From positions 19,201,001 through 19,265,000 of the forward strand of contig CM032128.1 of NCBI GenBank assembly GCA_018894105.1: DNA of 64,000 nucleotides. Reading direction: 5' to 3'. The notes under the pieces are model-generated. The model did not search any database, was not told the origin of the DNA, and worked only from the letters and a program-made list of their open reading frames with translations. This document shows positions 33,692 to 45,698 of the stretch, in pieces. This DNA is from Jacaranda mimosifolia (Eukaryota; Streptophyta; Magnoliopsida; Lamiales; Bignoniaceae). The translations under genes were made by a program, and so were the position numbers. How positions within the stretch are numbered: the stretch's first letter is position 1; each line of letters starts with the position of its first letter.

Positions 33692-35895
33692 TGGTGGAGT
33701 AGTGCCTGGCAAGCCAATTATATTGGCCTTGTAAAAACTATTTCCTTGTAATACAATTTTAATTGATTGATATTCTTTATATGGGCCATCTTCATCTTAT
33801 GCTCTTTAATAAGCATTTGGATGAAGCCCTTAGATCACTCTTGACTGCAGGACTTGGTTTGATGGCCATGGACTAAGTCTCACACGGTTGTGATCTTAAA
33901 TCTTCCAAGTCATAGGATCTTACGAGATGGGACATCTAAGATCCGAATAGACTTGCACTGATGATGCATAAATCCAAGAGTTGGTTATTACTCCATTCCA
34001 TGAGCAACTGTATGAGATATGGGTACATGTTAGTGGGTGCCTGTTAGAAATAAGGCACTGAAGGCCCACCGAAGAATCAATTAGATAGCTATAGTGGCAA
34101 GTCGGTAGTGGCAAATTCTCCAACTTACGCTAGTGCATATTATTAATCCTTTGACCTGAGGATCCATGGTAACCTTGTGTCTGGTCCTCATGCTTTGACT
34201 CTTCCTTGACCACTTAACGGGTCTTTTGGGTTGAGGTTGGGTATGAGCTACTTGGCATGGAGATTTGTGAGATCCAAGAAGGAATCAGACACCTCGCTTT
34301 TGTGTAGAGCAAGTGCATCTCCTATGTATTATATAATGATCGATTCCAAGAAATCCTTGTGCAAGGTGTTGTGAAAATTTAGAAAAGGAGTTTTCCAAAG
34401 AGGAGGTCACACAAGGGAATCGAACATTGGGAATAGAGATATAGTATCGAGGCTATTAGGGAGCTAGAAAATATCTTTGCCCTATGCCTTTTTCGGGAGA
34501 TAGGAGACGGAATGACCGTATTTGCATGGTATGTGTAGAGTTCTAATAGTTCTCCAAAACATTCATTTTGGCCAATTAATTGAGCTCCATGGGCTTGAGG
34601 TTGGACATCGACCATGGAGATTGGGTACTCTTCAATTAATGAGATTAATTGAATTGAGTCAATTAGTTTAAAAGTGTTTTAAAGTAAAATGAATATATGA
34701 TATTCAAAAGTCACAAGGAGTTGTGAGCCCATGTCCAATGAATAATAGAACCTATTGGGTCACACACAGAAGCCAATTAACTTCCTAGTTAATGGAGCAA
34801 TTTTCTAAGAGTTAGAGAATTTATCCTAGTGGGCTGATTTTGATGTGTCCAATTTAAAGGTCAATTTTGGCTTGATTAACTTAAGTAATCAATTAATTTA
34901 AAAGGTTAAATTAGACCCATAATTAAGGAGTTAATTATTTGGTGCCAAAGTGACCATCAATTGATCAAGTTAATCTAAAGAGTTAAGTTAACAAAAAAAT
35001 TAAGCTTAAGAGCCAAAGGTTAATTAATTAAATTAAAGTGTTTAATTTAATTAATGGAAAGAATACATTTTGCAGGGAAAATTCAAATAAAATGTTGATT
35101 TCAATCAGCATCTTAATTAGCTTGAAATTAGATTTCAAATGTAATTAAGATGCACATGAAATTCAAATCAGATTTGAATTTGCATTTGCCACCTTGGCAA
35201 TGCAAGTTCGCCGCCCACCTTGAGGAAGGTGTGATGCCAACTTGGCATCACACCAACCTCACCCTATATATAGATATAGTGGGTGTGATGATAGATTATT
35301 GCTGAAAGTCTGAAAGAATTAGATTCTTTTGCAATTCCCTCCAAAATACATTGCAAGCGTTGCATTCATGTGTTCAAAGTTTTGCTCTCTTCTTCTTCTT
35401 TCCTACCTCAAATTGGCCTCCACCATTATCATTCTCCTCTCTCATTCCAGCTTATAGTGAGAAGAGTTTGAAAGTTTTATTGGTGTGTGGATCATATCAA
35501 TAGAGGTGAACAATTTATAGTTTGCTACGGTTTGGAGATCTACTTGAGCAGAGCACCGATTTGGCAAATTTTTCTAGGACAATCCAGAAAGTTTTTTGAT
35601 CCAAACTTTTACTATGTTTCCTCCAAGGTGTTGAGAGGTTTCAGTATTTTTTTCATGAATTTTGGAGGAGTTTTAATGAGGTTAAAAATTGCTCCATTCC
35701 TGCTGTGCGGTTTCTAGCAGATTCTGGATTGGTAAAAGGTTCACCACTTTCTCCTTGGATATTAGCATTTCAAGGTAACACTCTATCTAAATCTGGATTT
35801 TAGGCATGATTTGATCCTAGTTAGCATGTAAGAACTAGTTTATTTAGCTTATTATGTTTTTTTTTAATTGGATCCTAGTGCCTTACTTGCTTTCA
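33692..35895 (+). repeat. Solo copia LTR inserted in the integrase region of a minus element
   Basis: A complete 2.2-kb LTR from TGGTGGAGTAGTGCC to TTGCTTTCA. The flanks CTTGG (33687-33691) and CTTGA (35896-35900) match at four of five bases. The minus-strand pre-integrase sequence continues across it. The LTR has a TATA-like word near 35262 and a palindrome at 35229-35253. Confidence 0.9.
35229..35253. promoter_or_regulatory. 25-nt palindrome upstream of the LTR TATA box
   Basis: Arms GTGTGATGCCAA and TTGGCATCACAC pair perfectly around a single C. It sits where the other LTR subfamily has its 14-bp inverted repeat and shares the GTGTGATGCC / GCATCACAC core, but with no loop. Confidence 0.75.
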
Positions 35896-36220
35896 CTTGA
35901 TCATCTAATTTTCTTTTACTTGATTGAATGTGCATTAGTGAAGGTTGAGAATCAAGTGTGTACAATCCGTTTATTATCAAGAACGAGAATTGAAATAATG
36001 TTCTTAACAAGATAGGGTACATAATAAACCAAATCAAGTACAATGCAAGCATTCCTCAAGTCCAACTTGATAATGCCTTGGAAAGTGGCCTCAATGTTAG
36101 CTCCATTTCCTAAGCGGAGGATCATATCCCCTTCACTAAGACTCTTTCTTCTTTCCATCCCCTATAACGAATTACAAAGGTGAGAACCACATGCGGTATC
36201 AAATACCCATGTGGAAGAAT
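35896..36220 (-). pseudogene. pol: Copia protease and GAG-pre-integrase remnant (minus strand)
   Basis: This is the counterpart of 8401-8853: the pre-integrase region (LDLRNACIVLDLVYYVPYLVKN...) and, at about 36180-36215, the protease motif with WVFDTACGS, Asp retained. Frameshifts occur in the region around 35960-36050. Confidence 0.8.
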
Positions 36221-37046
36221 TAGTCATCATGTACACTTCAATAAAGTACATACCCTTCTCAAGGGTTGCAAGGTAAGCTTTGCAATTTCTCTTCCAATGC
36301 CCCATTTCGCCACAATGGAAACAACTAGCTTCGATTTTAGCCTTCTTCTTAACCCTCCCAGAACTTTTCTCAAGTTGTTTCCCTTTCGAGGAAGGGACCC
36401 CTTTCTAGGACCCCTAGGGCCTTCCAACCTAGAGAATGATGCAAGCATAAGGGGTTTCTCCTTTTTTATAGTTGCCTCTGCAGTCACAAGCATATTGACC
36501 AAGTCATTAATCGTAACTTCTTGCTTGGACATATTGAAGTTCATAACGAATTGGACATACGATTGTAGTAATGACTGTAGGATCAAATCCACATCAAGGT
36601 CGTTGTCCATGACCATATCTAACTGTTCAAGCTTCTCAATGAGTCCTATCATCTTGAGGCCGTGATCATGGACATTAGACCTTTCACTCATCCTTATCCT
36701 AAAGAGCTCCTTTGACAAAGCAAACTTTTTGTGTCTATTTTGTACACCATACAGCTCTTGTAAGTATACATAGATCTCTCAAGCATGTTTCATGTGCTCA
36801 TGAGTCTTTTGCAGCTCGTTGGACATGGAATCCATCATGACACATCCAACTTGTAGATCATTATCTACAAATTTTGTGAACATTTCACATTGTTGGTTAG
36901 TGGCGTCATCACCAAATGTGTCCACGGGACTTTGATCAAGGACATAAGTCTGCTTTTTAGAGTCAAGAATTATTTTAAGGTTCTTGGAAGCTAGGTCCAG
37001 TAAGTTTATTGGTTTCCGAAATTGATACAGGTGGATTCTTAGCCAT
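36221..37046 (-). pseudogene. gag: Copia gag remnant (minus strand)
   Basis: The start codon ATG (complement of 37044-37046) precedes Ala-Lys-Asn-Pro. The N-terminal block is partly deleted (the FQDWLR segment is shortened). A 163-codon open stretch (36227-36718) covers the central gag, the basic region and, after a frameshift, the zinc-knuckle segment near 36290-36330. At least one stop interrupts the region around 36780. Confidence 0.82.
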
Positions 37047-38996
37047 TTTAATTGAAGATTTCAAAAATCTACAAGAGGCAAAAAAAGAGTATAAGGATGT
37101 GATTGAATTTGATATTAAAAACATGTTCATGGTCTTTCAAGCATGTTTTCCTCCCACTATTTTATCAAACTCTTCACCCCAAAGAAGAATTTGGGAAATC
37201 TATTTCCTAGTGAGAATCAAGATCCTAAAGCCTTGCAAGTAGACCCCTGTGATTGGATATCCACGAGCAATCTAAAGGTAAGCAACAATTGCTAATTGCA
37301 TCTCATGCAACTCTTGATATATTTCACCTCACCATTTTATGTAGATCCCCTAATGGACGACCTCTACATTGCATGGTGTTAAGTCACACCTACCAATAAA
37401 ACTTTGATTCGAGACGGGCACAGCATCCCGGGTGACCGAATGTATAATGTGTGGGCGTTCTCAAAACAAAGGTGCATCTTATGCAAAGTATATGGACATA
37501 ACTTTCCACCAAGTATGACCCCCATGATTGGATGTATATCACACAAAGGCGATAGCATCATCATGCCACATACTATTGGTAGAAGGCTTGGATTAATTAA
37601 AACATTTTTAATTTGTATCCATTTTGACTTAATATTTGAAAATCACGTAGAGTTTCTAAGTACAGTATTTTTGCTTGCAAAAATCTCATCATTTTATGTT
37701 CTTATTTAGGTTTTCTATATCCTAACCACTCATCTCATACATCAATAGGATATGGAAAGCATAAATAAGTAAATGTGCCTAGCATGCTCCTAGGGTGGGA
37801 TGACCATGAGCCTAACCAAGTGGTGCATTTAGAGCCATAGGTGTACCACCTAATTGATTTTAGGTGGGTTGATTAAATCAAGCTATTACATGAGTGTATC
37901 CCATACATTCATGGGTCTTCATAAGTCTCCATGCTTCCAAGGCCTCCTTTATTCCATGTAACTTTTACATAAGAAAGAAATCCTCACTCCTAGTGATTCT
38001 ACTCTCATAACATTTACTAGGTAGAAATTAAGAGGCACGCAAGCCCCAATGTAATACAACCCATTTCAACAACTTGAAAGAAATAAAATCAATATTAAAG
38101 GCTCATGATCATCCCCATTCATTCGTCATCCATTCAACAAGTAAATGAACAATAAACAAATATAGAATTAACAATTAATTCCATCAATTAATTGCTAATC
38201 AAATTAACAAATAATTGGCCATGCATAACACTTATGCAACATGTTGGCGATTAACTCTAACAAGATTTAAGGAGCTTGAAAAAATGTCAAACATTTTATT
38301 GAACACTTATGCACCTTCTATGTGTGATACAAAACTATTTTGAGCATGAAAGGAGACACAAAAATAGGGCAAAACTCATCCTTAGCCTAAAGTTGCCATT
38401 GTCAGATGGGCCGGGCGCACTGCCTGGGCATGCGCACGCTGCCCAGCCATCGCTAGGCCATGTGCAGCAGGCTGCACATTTTGGCTTTAGGATCGAGTCA
38501 TCTCATTTTCGGCTCAACTTTTATGCACCAAAAAATTTAAGACACCTCCCAAACAAGCCATCACACATTCTAGATAGAATTTCCAGATTCAAAAAAACTT
38601 TTAAAAATGGAAATTCAAGTGGTCAATCAAGCTTCAAAAACTTGTTTAAGTAAGAATCTCATTCTTCAAAATATCTCCAATAAAACTCCAACCAAATCGG
38701 ATCAAAAAATGACCAAAACACATTAAGGTCATATTTTACATTCTATATCAACATATAACATCAATTAATGCTAAATCAACATTTAACATTAAAAGCTATG
38801 AATTAAAACATACTAATCATATGAATTAACACTTAAAACATATATTAGTATGCTTTCAATTCATCAATCAAGGAGACACATACAACATCATCCAAACACT
38901 CCAATCCATCACATGAATAAAAAATTTGGTTATTTTGATCAATCCATCACATGAATCAGTCATAGAAAAAAAAAATCCAAATCTAAGCATGATTTA
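37047..38996 (-). other. Leader of the minus-strand copia element
   Basis: About 1.95 kb, collinear on the minus strand with the leaders at 5601-7578 and 22434-24266. Four spaced G-rich repeats are again visible (near 37240, 37340, 37425 and 37525). Confidence 0.7.
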
Positions 38997-39011
38997 GGCT
39001 CCGAAACTACT
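38997..39011 (-). other. Primer-binding site (degenerate, minus strand)
   Basis: The minus-strand reading AGTAGTTTCGGAGCC follows the LTR end, three substitutions from AGTGGTATCAGAGCC. Confidence 0.75.
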
Positions 39012-39822
39012 TGAAGGTTAGTAAGCCACTAAGATCCAACTATCAAACTTCAAAAGCTCAAAAATAACTAGAGATTATAGCCTACCAAGGATCTAATCAT
39101 GCTATGGAGAATTACCTCAAAAAGCAAATTTTCAAGGTTGTGATAGTGAACACTTTACCAATCCAGAATTTGGGAGGCTCTGGCACAATGGATGAACAAC
39201 GACTTTTGCTTTGGTTAAAATACTCCAAAAATCACAAAAAACAATCTGGAACCCCTCAACTCCTTGAGGAAAGTGCTGTAAAAAATTCAGTAGAACTCAA
39301 TTTGGATCGCTTGGAAAAAATTCGGCAAGTGACTACACTGTTCTAGTGGATCTCCAGAGCTAGAAAATCAAATGCTTTGCCTCTATTGATATGATCCACA
39401 TACCAATCAATCCTCCAAATTCCACTCCCTTTTAGCTGAAGAAAGCAAGTAGAATTGTAGTGGTGAAGGCCAATTTTTGAAATACGAGAAGAAAAACAAA
39501 GCAAAGCTTCAACACTTGATGCAATGCTTGAAGGAGGTTTTGGAGGGAATTGCAAAGAATCTAATTCTTCACACTTTTTGTGTTATGGCCAATTCCCCTC
39601 TCATCTATATCTATATAGAGATGTTCGATGGTTTGATGCCAAGGTGGCATCACACATTCCATGAGGGGGGAGCGGCCAAATGGGGTGCCAAGGTGGCAAA
39701 TTTGAATTCAAATCTCATTTGAATTTTATGTTCATTTTAATTACATTTAAAATCTAATTTTAAGTTAATTAAGATGCTAATTCAAATGAACATTTCATTT
39801 GAATTTTTCCTCCAAAATGTAT
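39012..39822 (-). repeat. 5' LTR, 3' part only (minus strand)
   Basis: The minus-strand reading ends GTGGCTTACTAACCTTCA at 39012. It runs right only to about 39822, within the sequence equivalent to GGAAGAATACATTTTGG, where it meets a plus-strand LTR fragment. It has lost about 1.4 kb of U3. Confidence 0.8.
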
Positions 39823-40446
39823 ATAGATATAGTGGGTGTGAGGATAGATCATTGCTGAAAGTGTGAAAGAATTAGATTCTTTTGCAATTCCCTTCAAAAC
39901 ACCTTGCAAGCATTGCATTCATGTTTTGAAAGCTTTGCTCTCTTCTTCTTCTTCCCTACCTCAAATCAGCCTCCACCATTATCATTCTCCTTGCTTATTC
40001 CAGCTTATAGTGAGGAGAGTTCGGAAGTTTCAATTGGTGTGTGAATCATATCAATAGAGGCGAACAAGTTAGTTTGCTACGGTTTGGAGATACACTTGAG
40101 CAAATCACCAACTTGGTGGATTTTTCCAGGGATGTCCAGAAAGCTTTTTGATCCAAATTTTTTATTGTGTTTCCTCCAAGGTGTTGAGAGGTAGCAGTAT
40201 TTTTTTTTTGTGAATTTTGGAGGAGTTTAAAGAGGTTAAAAATCGCTCCCTTCCTACTGCACGGTTTCTAGAAGATTCTAGTTTGGTGAAAGGTTCACCA
40301 CTTTCTCCTTGGATGTTGGCATTTCAAGGTAACACTCTATCTATATCCAGATTTTAGGCATGATTTGATCCTAGTTCACATTTAAGCACTAGTTTATTTA
40401 GCTTATAAAGTTTTATAATTGGATCCTAGTGCTTTACTTGCTTTCA
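39823..40446 (+). repeat. Copia LTR, 3' part only (plus strand)
   Basis: Begins at the TATA-like TATATAGATATAGTGGG and ends TTACTTGCTTTCA at 40446. It belongs to the same subfamily as the solo LTRs at 15787 and 33692. Its U3 is missing, and it abuts an opposite-strand LTR on the left and a minus-strand gag on the right. Confidence 0.82.
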
Positions 40447-40725
40447 ACTAACATGTTTCATATGTTCATGAGTTTTTTGGAGCTCATTGGTCATGGAAGC
40501 CATCATGAGGTATCTCGCTTGTAGATCATCATCTACAAATATAGTGAACAATTCACGGGCCTCATTAGTGGCGTCATCACCTAAGGTGTCCAGCGGACTT
40601 TGATCAAGGACATAGCTCCTCTTTTTGAAGTCTAAAATTATCTTGAGGCTTCTCAACCAATCGCGGAAGTTAGGTCCGATGAGTTTATTAGTTTCCAAAA
40701 TAGTATGGGGTGGGTTCTTAGCCAT
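40447..40725 (-). pseudogene. gag: Copia gag 5' fragment, start codon intact
   Basis: The ATG (complement of 40723-40725) is followed by an uninterrupted frame of about 92 codons with the NFRDWLRSLKIILDFKKRSY motif and a SPLDTLGDDATNEARELFTIF segment. This is the best-preserved gag N terminus here; it is truncated at the LTR junction. Confidence 0.85.
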
Positions 40726-42001
40726 TTTGTTTTCTAGATTTTGAAAATCTGCAAGAGGCAAAAAGAAGAGTATAAGCATATGACTGAATGTTGATATTGA
40801 CTTAATATTTGGAAGTATTGAGACATTCTAAGCAGAGGGTTTTTTGTGCTTGCAAAGATCTCATCAATTTTATTTTGTTATTTATGTTTTCTATATCCTA
40901 ACCATGCATCTCATACATCAACAGATGTGGAAAGCATAAATAAGTAAATACGCCTAGCATGCTCATAGGGTGGGATGACTATGAGCCTCAACCAAGTGAT
41001 GCACTTAGAGGCATAAGTGCACCACTTAGTTAGTTTTAAGTTGGTTGATTAAATCTAGCTATTACATGAGTGTATCCCCATACATTCATGGGTCTTCATG
41101 CCTCCAATGGTCTTCTTTGGTCCTTGTAACATTTACATGAGAAAGAAATTCTCACTACTAATGCTTCTACTCTCATAACATTTACAAGATAGAAATGAAG
41201 AGGCATGTAAGCCACAAAAATTAAATGCTTATCTCATAAACAATTAATTGGCCAAGAAGAGAAAGCATAACAATTATGCAACATTATTAAGGATTAACTT
41301 TAACAAGTTTTTAAAAGCAATCAAAAATGTCAAACATAATTCTGAGAACTTGCACAATAATTGTGCATCTATTATGTGTGAAATAAAACACTATTGGTCA
41401 TTAAAAGAACCAAAATTAACACTAAAAACTCATATCCTCTTAAAACAGCCGTTGCTTGGCCAGCGACGGCAGTAGTTGGCAGCAGCCTCTATTTTGGAGT
41501 CAAAACCAAGTCAAGTGATTTTAGGCTCAACTTTGGTACACCAAAAAATTTAGGACACATCCTAAACATTAGATCACACAATATCGATGAAATTTTAGAT
41601 CTAAAACACCTTTTAAAAATGAAATTTCAAGTGCTCAATCATGCTTCCAAAAATAAGTTTAAGAATCAAATTCTTCAAAAAAATCTCCAATAAACTCCAA
41701 TCACTTTGGATCTAAAAATGGCCAAAACACCTTAAGGCCAAAATTAACATGCTATGTCAACATATAACATCAACTAATGCCAAATCAAAATTCAACATTA
41801 GCAACTATGAGTTAAAACATACTAATCATTTGAATTAACACTTAAAACACATGTTAGCATACTTTCAATTCATCAAGCAAAGGAGCCACATACAACATCA
41901 TCCAAACACTCCAATCCATAGGTTGGATCAAGTAATTGGTGATTTTGATTAATCCATTACATGAATCAATCAATCAAAAATTCAAATCATGGAATGAATT
42001 A
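40726..42001 (-). other. Shortened leader of the minus-strand copia remnant
   Basis: About 1.3 kb, collinear with the other leaders at its two ends but missing the part that carries the four G-rich repeats: gag-proximal text joins directly to sequence equivalent to that near 6960. Confidence 0.65.
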
Positions 42002-42016
42002 GACTCCGATACCACT
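42002..42016 (-). other. Primer-binding site (minus strand)
   Basis: The minus-strand reading AGTGGTATCGGAGTC directly follows the LTR end at 42017. Confidence 0.82.
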
Positions 42017-44220
42017 TGAAGTCACATGTAGCACTAGGATCCAATTATCAAAGCATAAGAAACTGCCAAAATAACTAGGCTACATATGAAGAAAATGATC
42101 TAAACATTCCATAAATTCATATTTGGTATGAGGATTACCTTGATTTTCACAAAATCAAAGAAACTTGGAAGAAGATCTCAATTCCTTGAAAGTTGTCTCC
42201 CAACGGCACAATGGAATCCGAGCAACTTTTGCCCAACCAAATGAACTTTTAATTGAGTGAAACTTGTACCAGTAGATCACTAACATCTTGATGATGATCC
42301 AATAAAAATTTCACGTAAAAATGATTCCATTAGGATCTCCAATGGATGCTCTAAAAATTCTACCTGAATAGAGGATCTCCAAAGGATAGCAATCCAATTG
42401 TCTTGACTCTAATGATAAGATCCACACACCAATGCACAATCCTTTTCTTCTCAATGTTAGCTGAAGAATAAAGAGAAGAAATACAATCAAGGCCTAATTA
42501 GGAGGTAGAAGATGAAGAAAAGTGAAGCTTCAACACATAAGGCAACACTTGGAAAATTGAAGGGAAAATGAGAGAATCTAATCTTCGATCTAGATTGCTT
42601 GCATCAAAATCACATGTGGCTGCCCTCCTTCACACTCTATATCTATATATACAGGGAGAATGGTGTAGCATATGAATTTTGTGTGCATTTGAATTTCATT
42701 TGAAATCTTCATTTCATCTCATGAAATGTCATCCAAATAAATTCTAATGTCACACCAAATGAACTTTTCAGTTGAATTTTCCCTCCAAAATTAATTCTTC
42801 ATTTAATTAAATTAAAGTGTTTAATTTAATTAATTATTCTTTAACTTAACTTTTATGTCAATTTTCTTAATGCTTTAAGCAAATCATTGTTAACCTAACT
42901 CCTTAAGTTAACTTAACCAATTGATAGTCATGTGGCACCAAATAATCAACTCTTTAATTAATTGGTCTTAGTTTAACTCCTTAAATTAATTATATTAATT
43001 TAGTAATTAAATTGATCAAGCCAAAATGACTACAAACCGTCTACCTCCAAAATCGGTCATATAAGGAATGTTTCTAACTCTTAGAAATTTCGCCTTCATC
43101 AAGTAGGATTTGCAATTGGCTTTTGTGTGTGACCCATTAGGTTCTACCATTCATTGAACATGGGCTTACAACTATTTGTGACTTATAGAATATCAAATAT
43201 TCATATTAGTATAAACTCCTCTAAACTGGTGATTTAATTCAATTAATATCCATTAATTGAAGAGTACCCAATCTCTATGATTGATGTCCAACCTCAAGCC
43301 CATGGAGCCCAACTAATTGGCTGAAATGAATGCTTTTGGAGAACCATTCTAGCTCTACATTTACCATGCAAATATGGGCCTTCTGTCTCCTATTTCTTGT
43401 AAGAGGCCTAGAACATGATATTTGTTGGCTCCTTAATAGCCTTGATACTATGTTTCTATTTCCAATGTTTGATTCCCCTTTATGACCTTGTCTTTGAAAA
43501 ACTCATTTTCCAAATTGTCATAGTACCTTGCGCAAGGATTTTTTGGAATTGATTATTATAGAATACATAAGAGATGTACTATCCCTTCACAATGGTGATG
43601 AGTCAGATTCCTTCTTGAATCTTACAAATCTCCATATTTAAGTAGCTCATACCTGATCTCCACCCGGACGACCCGCTAGGTAGTCAGGGAAGAGTCAAAG
43701 GATGATGACCTAAACACAAGGTTACCATGGATCCTCAGGTCAAAGGATTAATTATATGCACTAGCTTAAGCTGGAGAATTTTCCACTACCGACTTGCCTC
43801 TTCGGCTATCCAGTGGATTATCCGGGAGGGCCTTCAGTGAACTTGTTCTCTAACAAGCACCCATTAACATGCACCCATATCTCATATGGCCTTGCTCATG
43901 AAATAGAACAATATCCAAACCTTGAATTTATGCATTGTTAGTACAAGTCTATCCAAATTTTAGTTGCCCTGTATCATAAGATCCTATGACTTGAAAGATT
44001 TAAGATCATGATTATGTAAGACTTGTTTCATGATCACTACCCAATGCGTGACCAAGTCCTGTAGTCATGTGTGATCTAAGGGCTTCAACCAAATTCTAGT
44101 GAAGTAAATATTATCATAAGAAAAGATAGTCATTTAATGAATATCATTCAATCAAGATTGTATCACAAGTGTAATAGTTTACATGCCAATCTAATTGGCT
44201 TGCGAGGCACTATTCCAACA
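42017..44220 (-). repeat. Complete 5' LTR (minus strand)
   Basis: A 2.2-kb LTR: the minus-strand start TGTTGGAATAGTGCC is at 44220 and the end is at 42017. The TATA-like word is near 42640 (minus). The inverted repeat upstream of it is absent. Confidence 0.9.
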
Positions 44221-45695
44221 GTTAACTTACTCAATAAAATATGCAAAAATAATAAGGGTAAAAAAGTAAAATAAATAAATAAATAAATCTAATTGAATAA
44301 ATAAATGTCACTATTTTATTTATCATTTATCCATTAGTATGTGTCATTAAGATAGTGCAACTAAATATTTTGGACTAATTCTTTCAAATAGCGTCATAAA
44401 TAAATATAGACGCATTTTTTTGAAAAGAAATAGTGAAACTAGATAAATATCATTGAAATACATTTATGTCAATATTTTTGATCAAATCTTATTATTTTAT
44501 TTATCATTCAATAATCAAATGCCACAAAATATTATGTTATAGTAGCATACTCTACATCTACCACCGTGGTACTTTTTTGCGTCATTACATTATAAAATGT
44601 CACTAAGTTAATGTCACTAATGGTATTTATGGCATTGTTTTTAGATGTCTTTATAAATAGATATGATTGACATTTTCTAAACATAAACAGTGACACTAGT
44701 TAAATATATTTAAAATGTATTTTGATTGGCATGAGTAAATTAAATGTCACTTTTTATTTGTCATTTAATAATCAAATGCTGCTGAATACGATATTATAGT
44801 GGCATTTTCACTATTTTCACTGTGGTACTTTTTGGCTTCATTTTATTATAAAATGTCACTAAGTTAATGCCACTAAGTACTTTATGGCATTTTTTTCAAA
44901 TGACACCTTAAATAAATATAGTGTCATTTTCTAAAAGTAAATAGTGACACCAATTACATGTCTTTGAAATATATTTATATTGGCATTCTAAATCAAATGT
45001 CACTATTTTATTTATTATTTAATAATCACATGCCACTAAATATTATATTATAGTGCCATTTTTTACAATTATAACCATAGTACTTTTTGTGTCCTTACAT
45101 TATAAAATGTCACTAAGTATTTTATGGCATTTTATCAAATGACACCATAAATAATTATTAATGGCATTTCTAAAAGATAAATATGGCACTAGTTAAATGA
45201 CTTTAAAACACATTTATATTTGCATGATAAATTAAATGTTACTATTTTATTTATTATTTAATAATTTAACGACCTTAAATATTATATTATAGTGGCATTT
45301 TTTACAACTATCACCATAGTATTTGTTTTGTGTCATTAAATTATAATATGCCACTAAGTTTTTCTTTTTTTTGACACTTAATATGCCACTAAATACTTTA
45401 TAGAATTTTTTCAAGTGACGCCATAAATAACTATGAGTGGCATTTAAAAAAAAAAAAAAAAAAGTGACACTAGTAAATGTCTTCAAGATACATTTTGATG
45501 GCATTTTCAATCAAAAAACCCTATTATATTTATTATTTAATAATCAAATGCCGCTAAATATTATATTATAGTGATACTTTTTACAAATATCCTTGTAGTA
45601 TACTTTTTACAAATATCCTTGTAGTACTTTTCTGTGTCATTATGTCATAAAATGCCACTAAGTAAGTGCAACCAAATCTCAATTTTGTTGTAGTG
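44221..45695. mobile_element. CACTA (En/Spm-type) DNA transposon, right-hand end
   Basis: The sequence ends ATTTTGTTGTAGTG at 45695, the reverse complement of CACTACAACAAAAT, the terminal motif of plant CACTA transposons. ACT (45696-45698) would be the 3-bp target duplication. Inside lies an array of about five diverged ~255-bp repeats. No transposase ORF is visible. The left end is not present; the copia LTR at 44220 interrupts the element. Confidence 0.75.
44270..45670. repeat. ~255-bp tandem repeats inside the CACTA end
   Basis: The anchor word AATAATCAAATGCC, or a close variant, recurs at 44510, 44767, 45021, 45260 and 45539 (spacings 257, 254, 239, 279). Each unit also carries AAATGTCACTA, TATTATAGTGGCATTTT and ATGGCATTTT words. 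Subterminal arrays of this kind are usual in CACTA elements, where they bind transposase. Confidence 0.85.
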
Positions 45696-45698
45696 ACT

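Larger units (their letters stand above)
30373..39822 (-). mobile_element. Minus-strand Ty1/copia element, both LTRs truncated, split by a solo LTR
   Basis: From right to left: partial 5' LTR (39012-39822), primer site (38997-39011), leader, gag (start codon at 37046), PR, INT, RT and RNase H remnants, purine tract, then part of the 3' LTR. A plus-strand solo LTR occupies 33692-35895 within the pre-integrase/integrase boundary. The RT motif reads YVDN, so this copy is also catalytically dead. Confidence 0.88.
40447..44220 (-). mobile_element. Minus-strand Ty1/copia remnant: gag 5' part, leader and complete 5' LTR
   Basis: From right to left: full 5' LTR (42017-44220), primer site (42002-42016), leader and the first ~280 bp of gag, cut at 40446. 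Pol and the 3' LTR are missing. Its right boundary at 44220 is the edge of the copia cluster; the DNA beyond belongs to a CACTA element. Confidence 0.85.

Noticed and set aside
37404..37709. 101-codon plus-strand ORF in a copia leader
   Set aside because: Antisense to the leader of a minus-strand element; corresponding ORFs are absent from the other leader copies.
38309..38653. 114-codon plus-strand ORF with a repeated-alanine/glycine stretch
   Set aside because: Lies in the leader of the minus element, opposite to its sense, and is not conserved in the other copies.
44270..45670. Possible CRISPR-like or centromeric satellite interpretation of the repeats
   Set aside because: Units are ~255 bp, diverged, and end at a CACTA terminal motif in a plant-like context; only about five copies are present.
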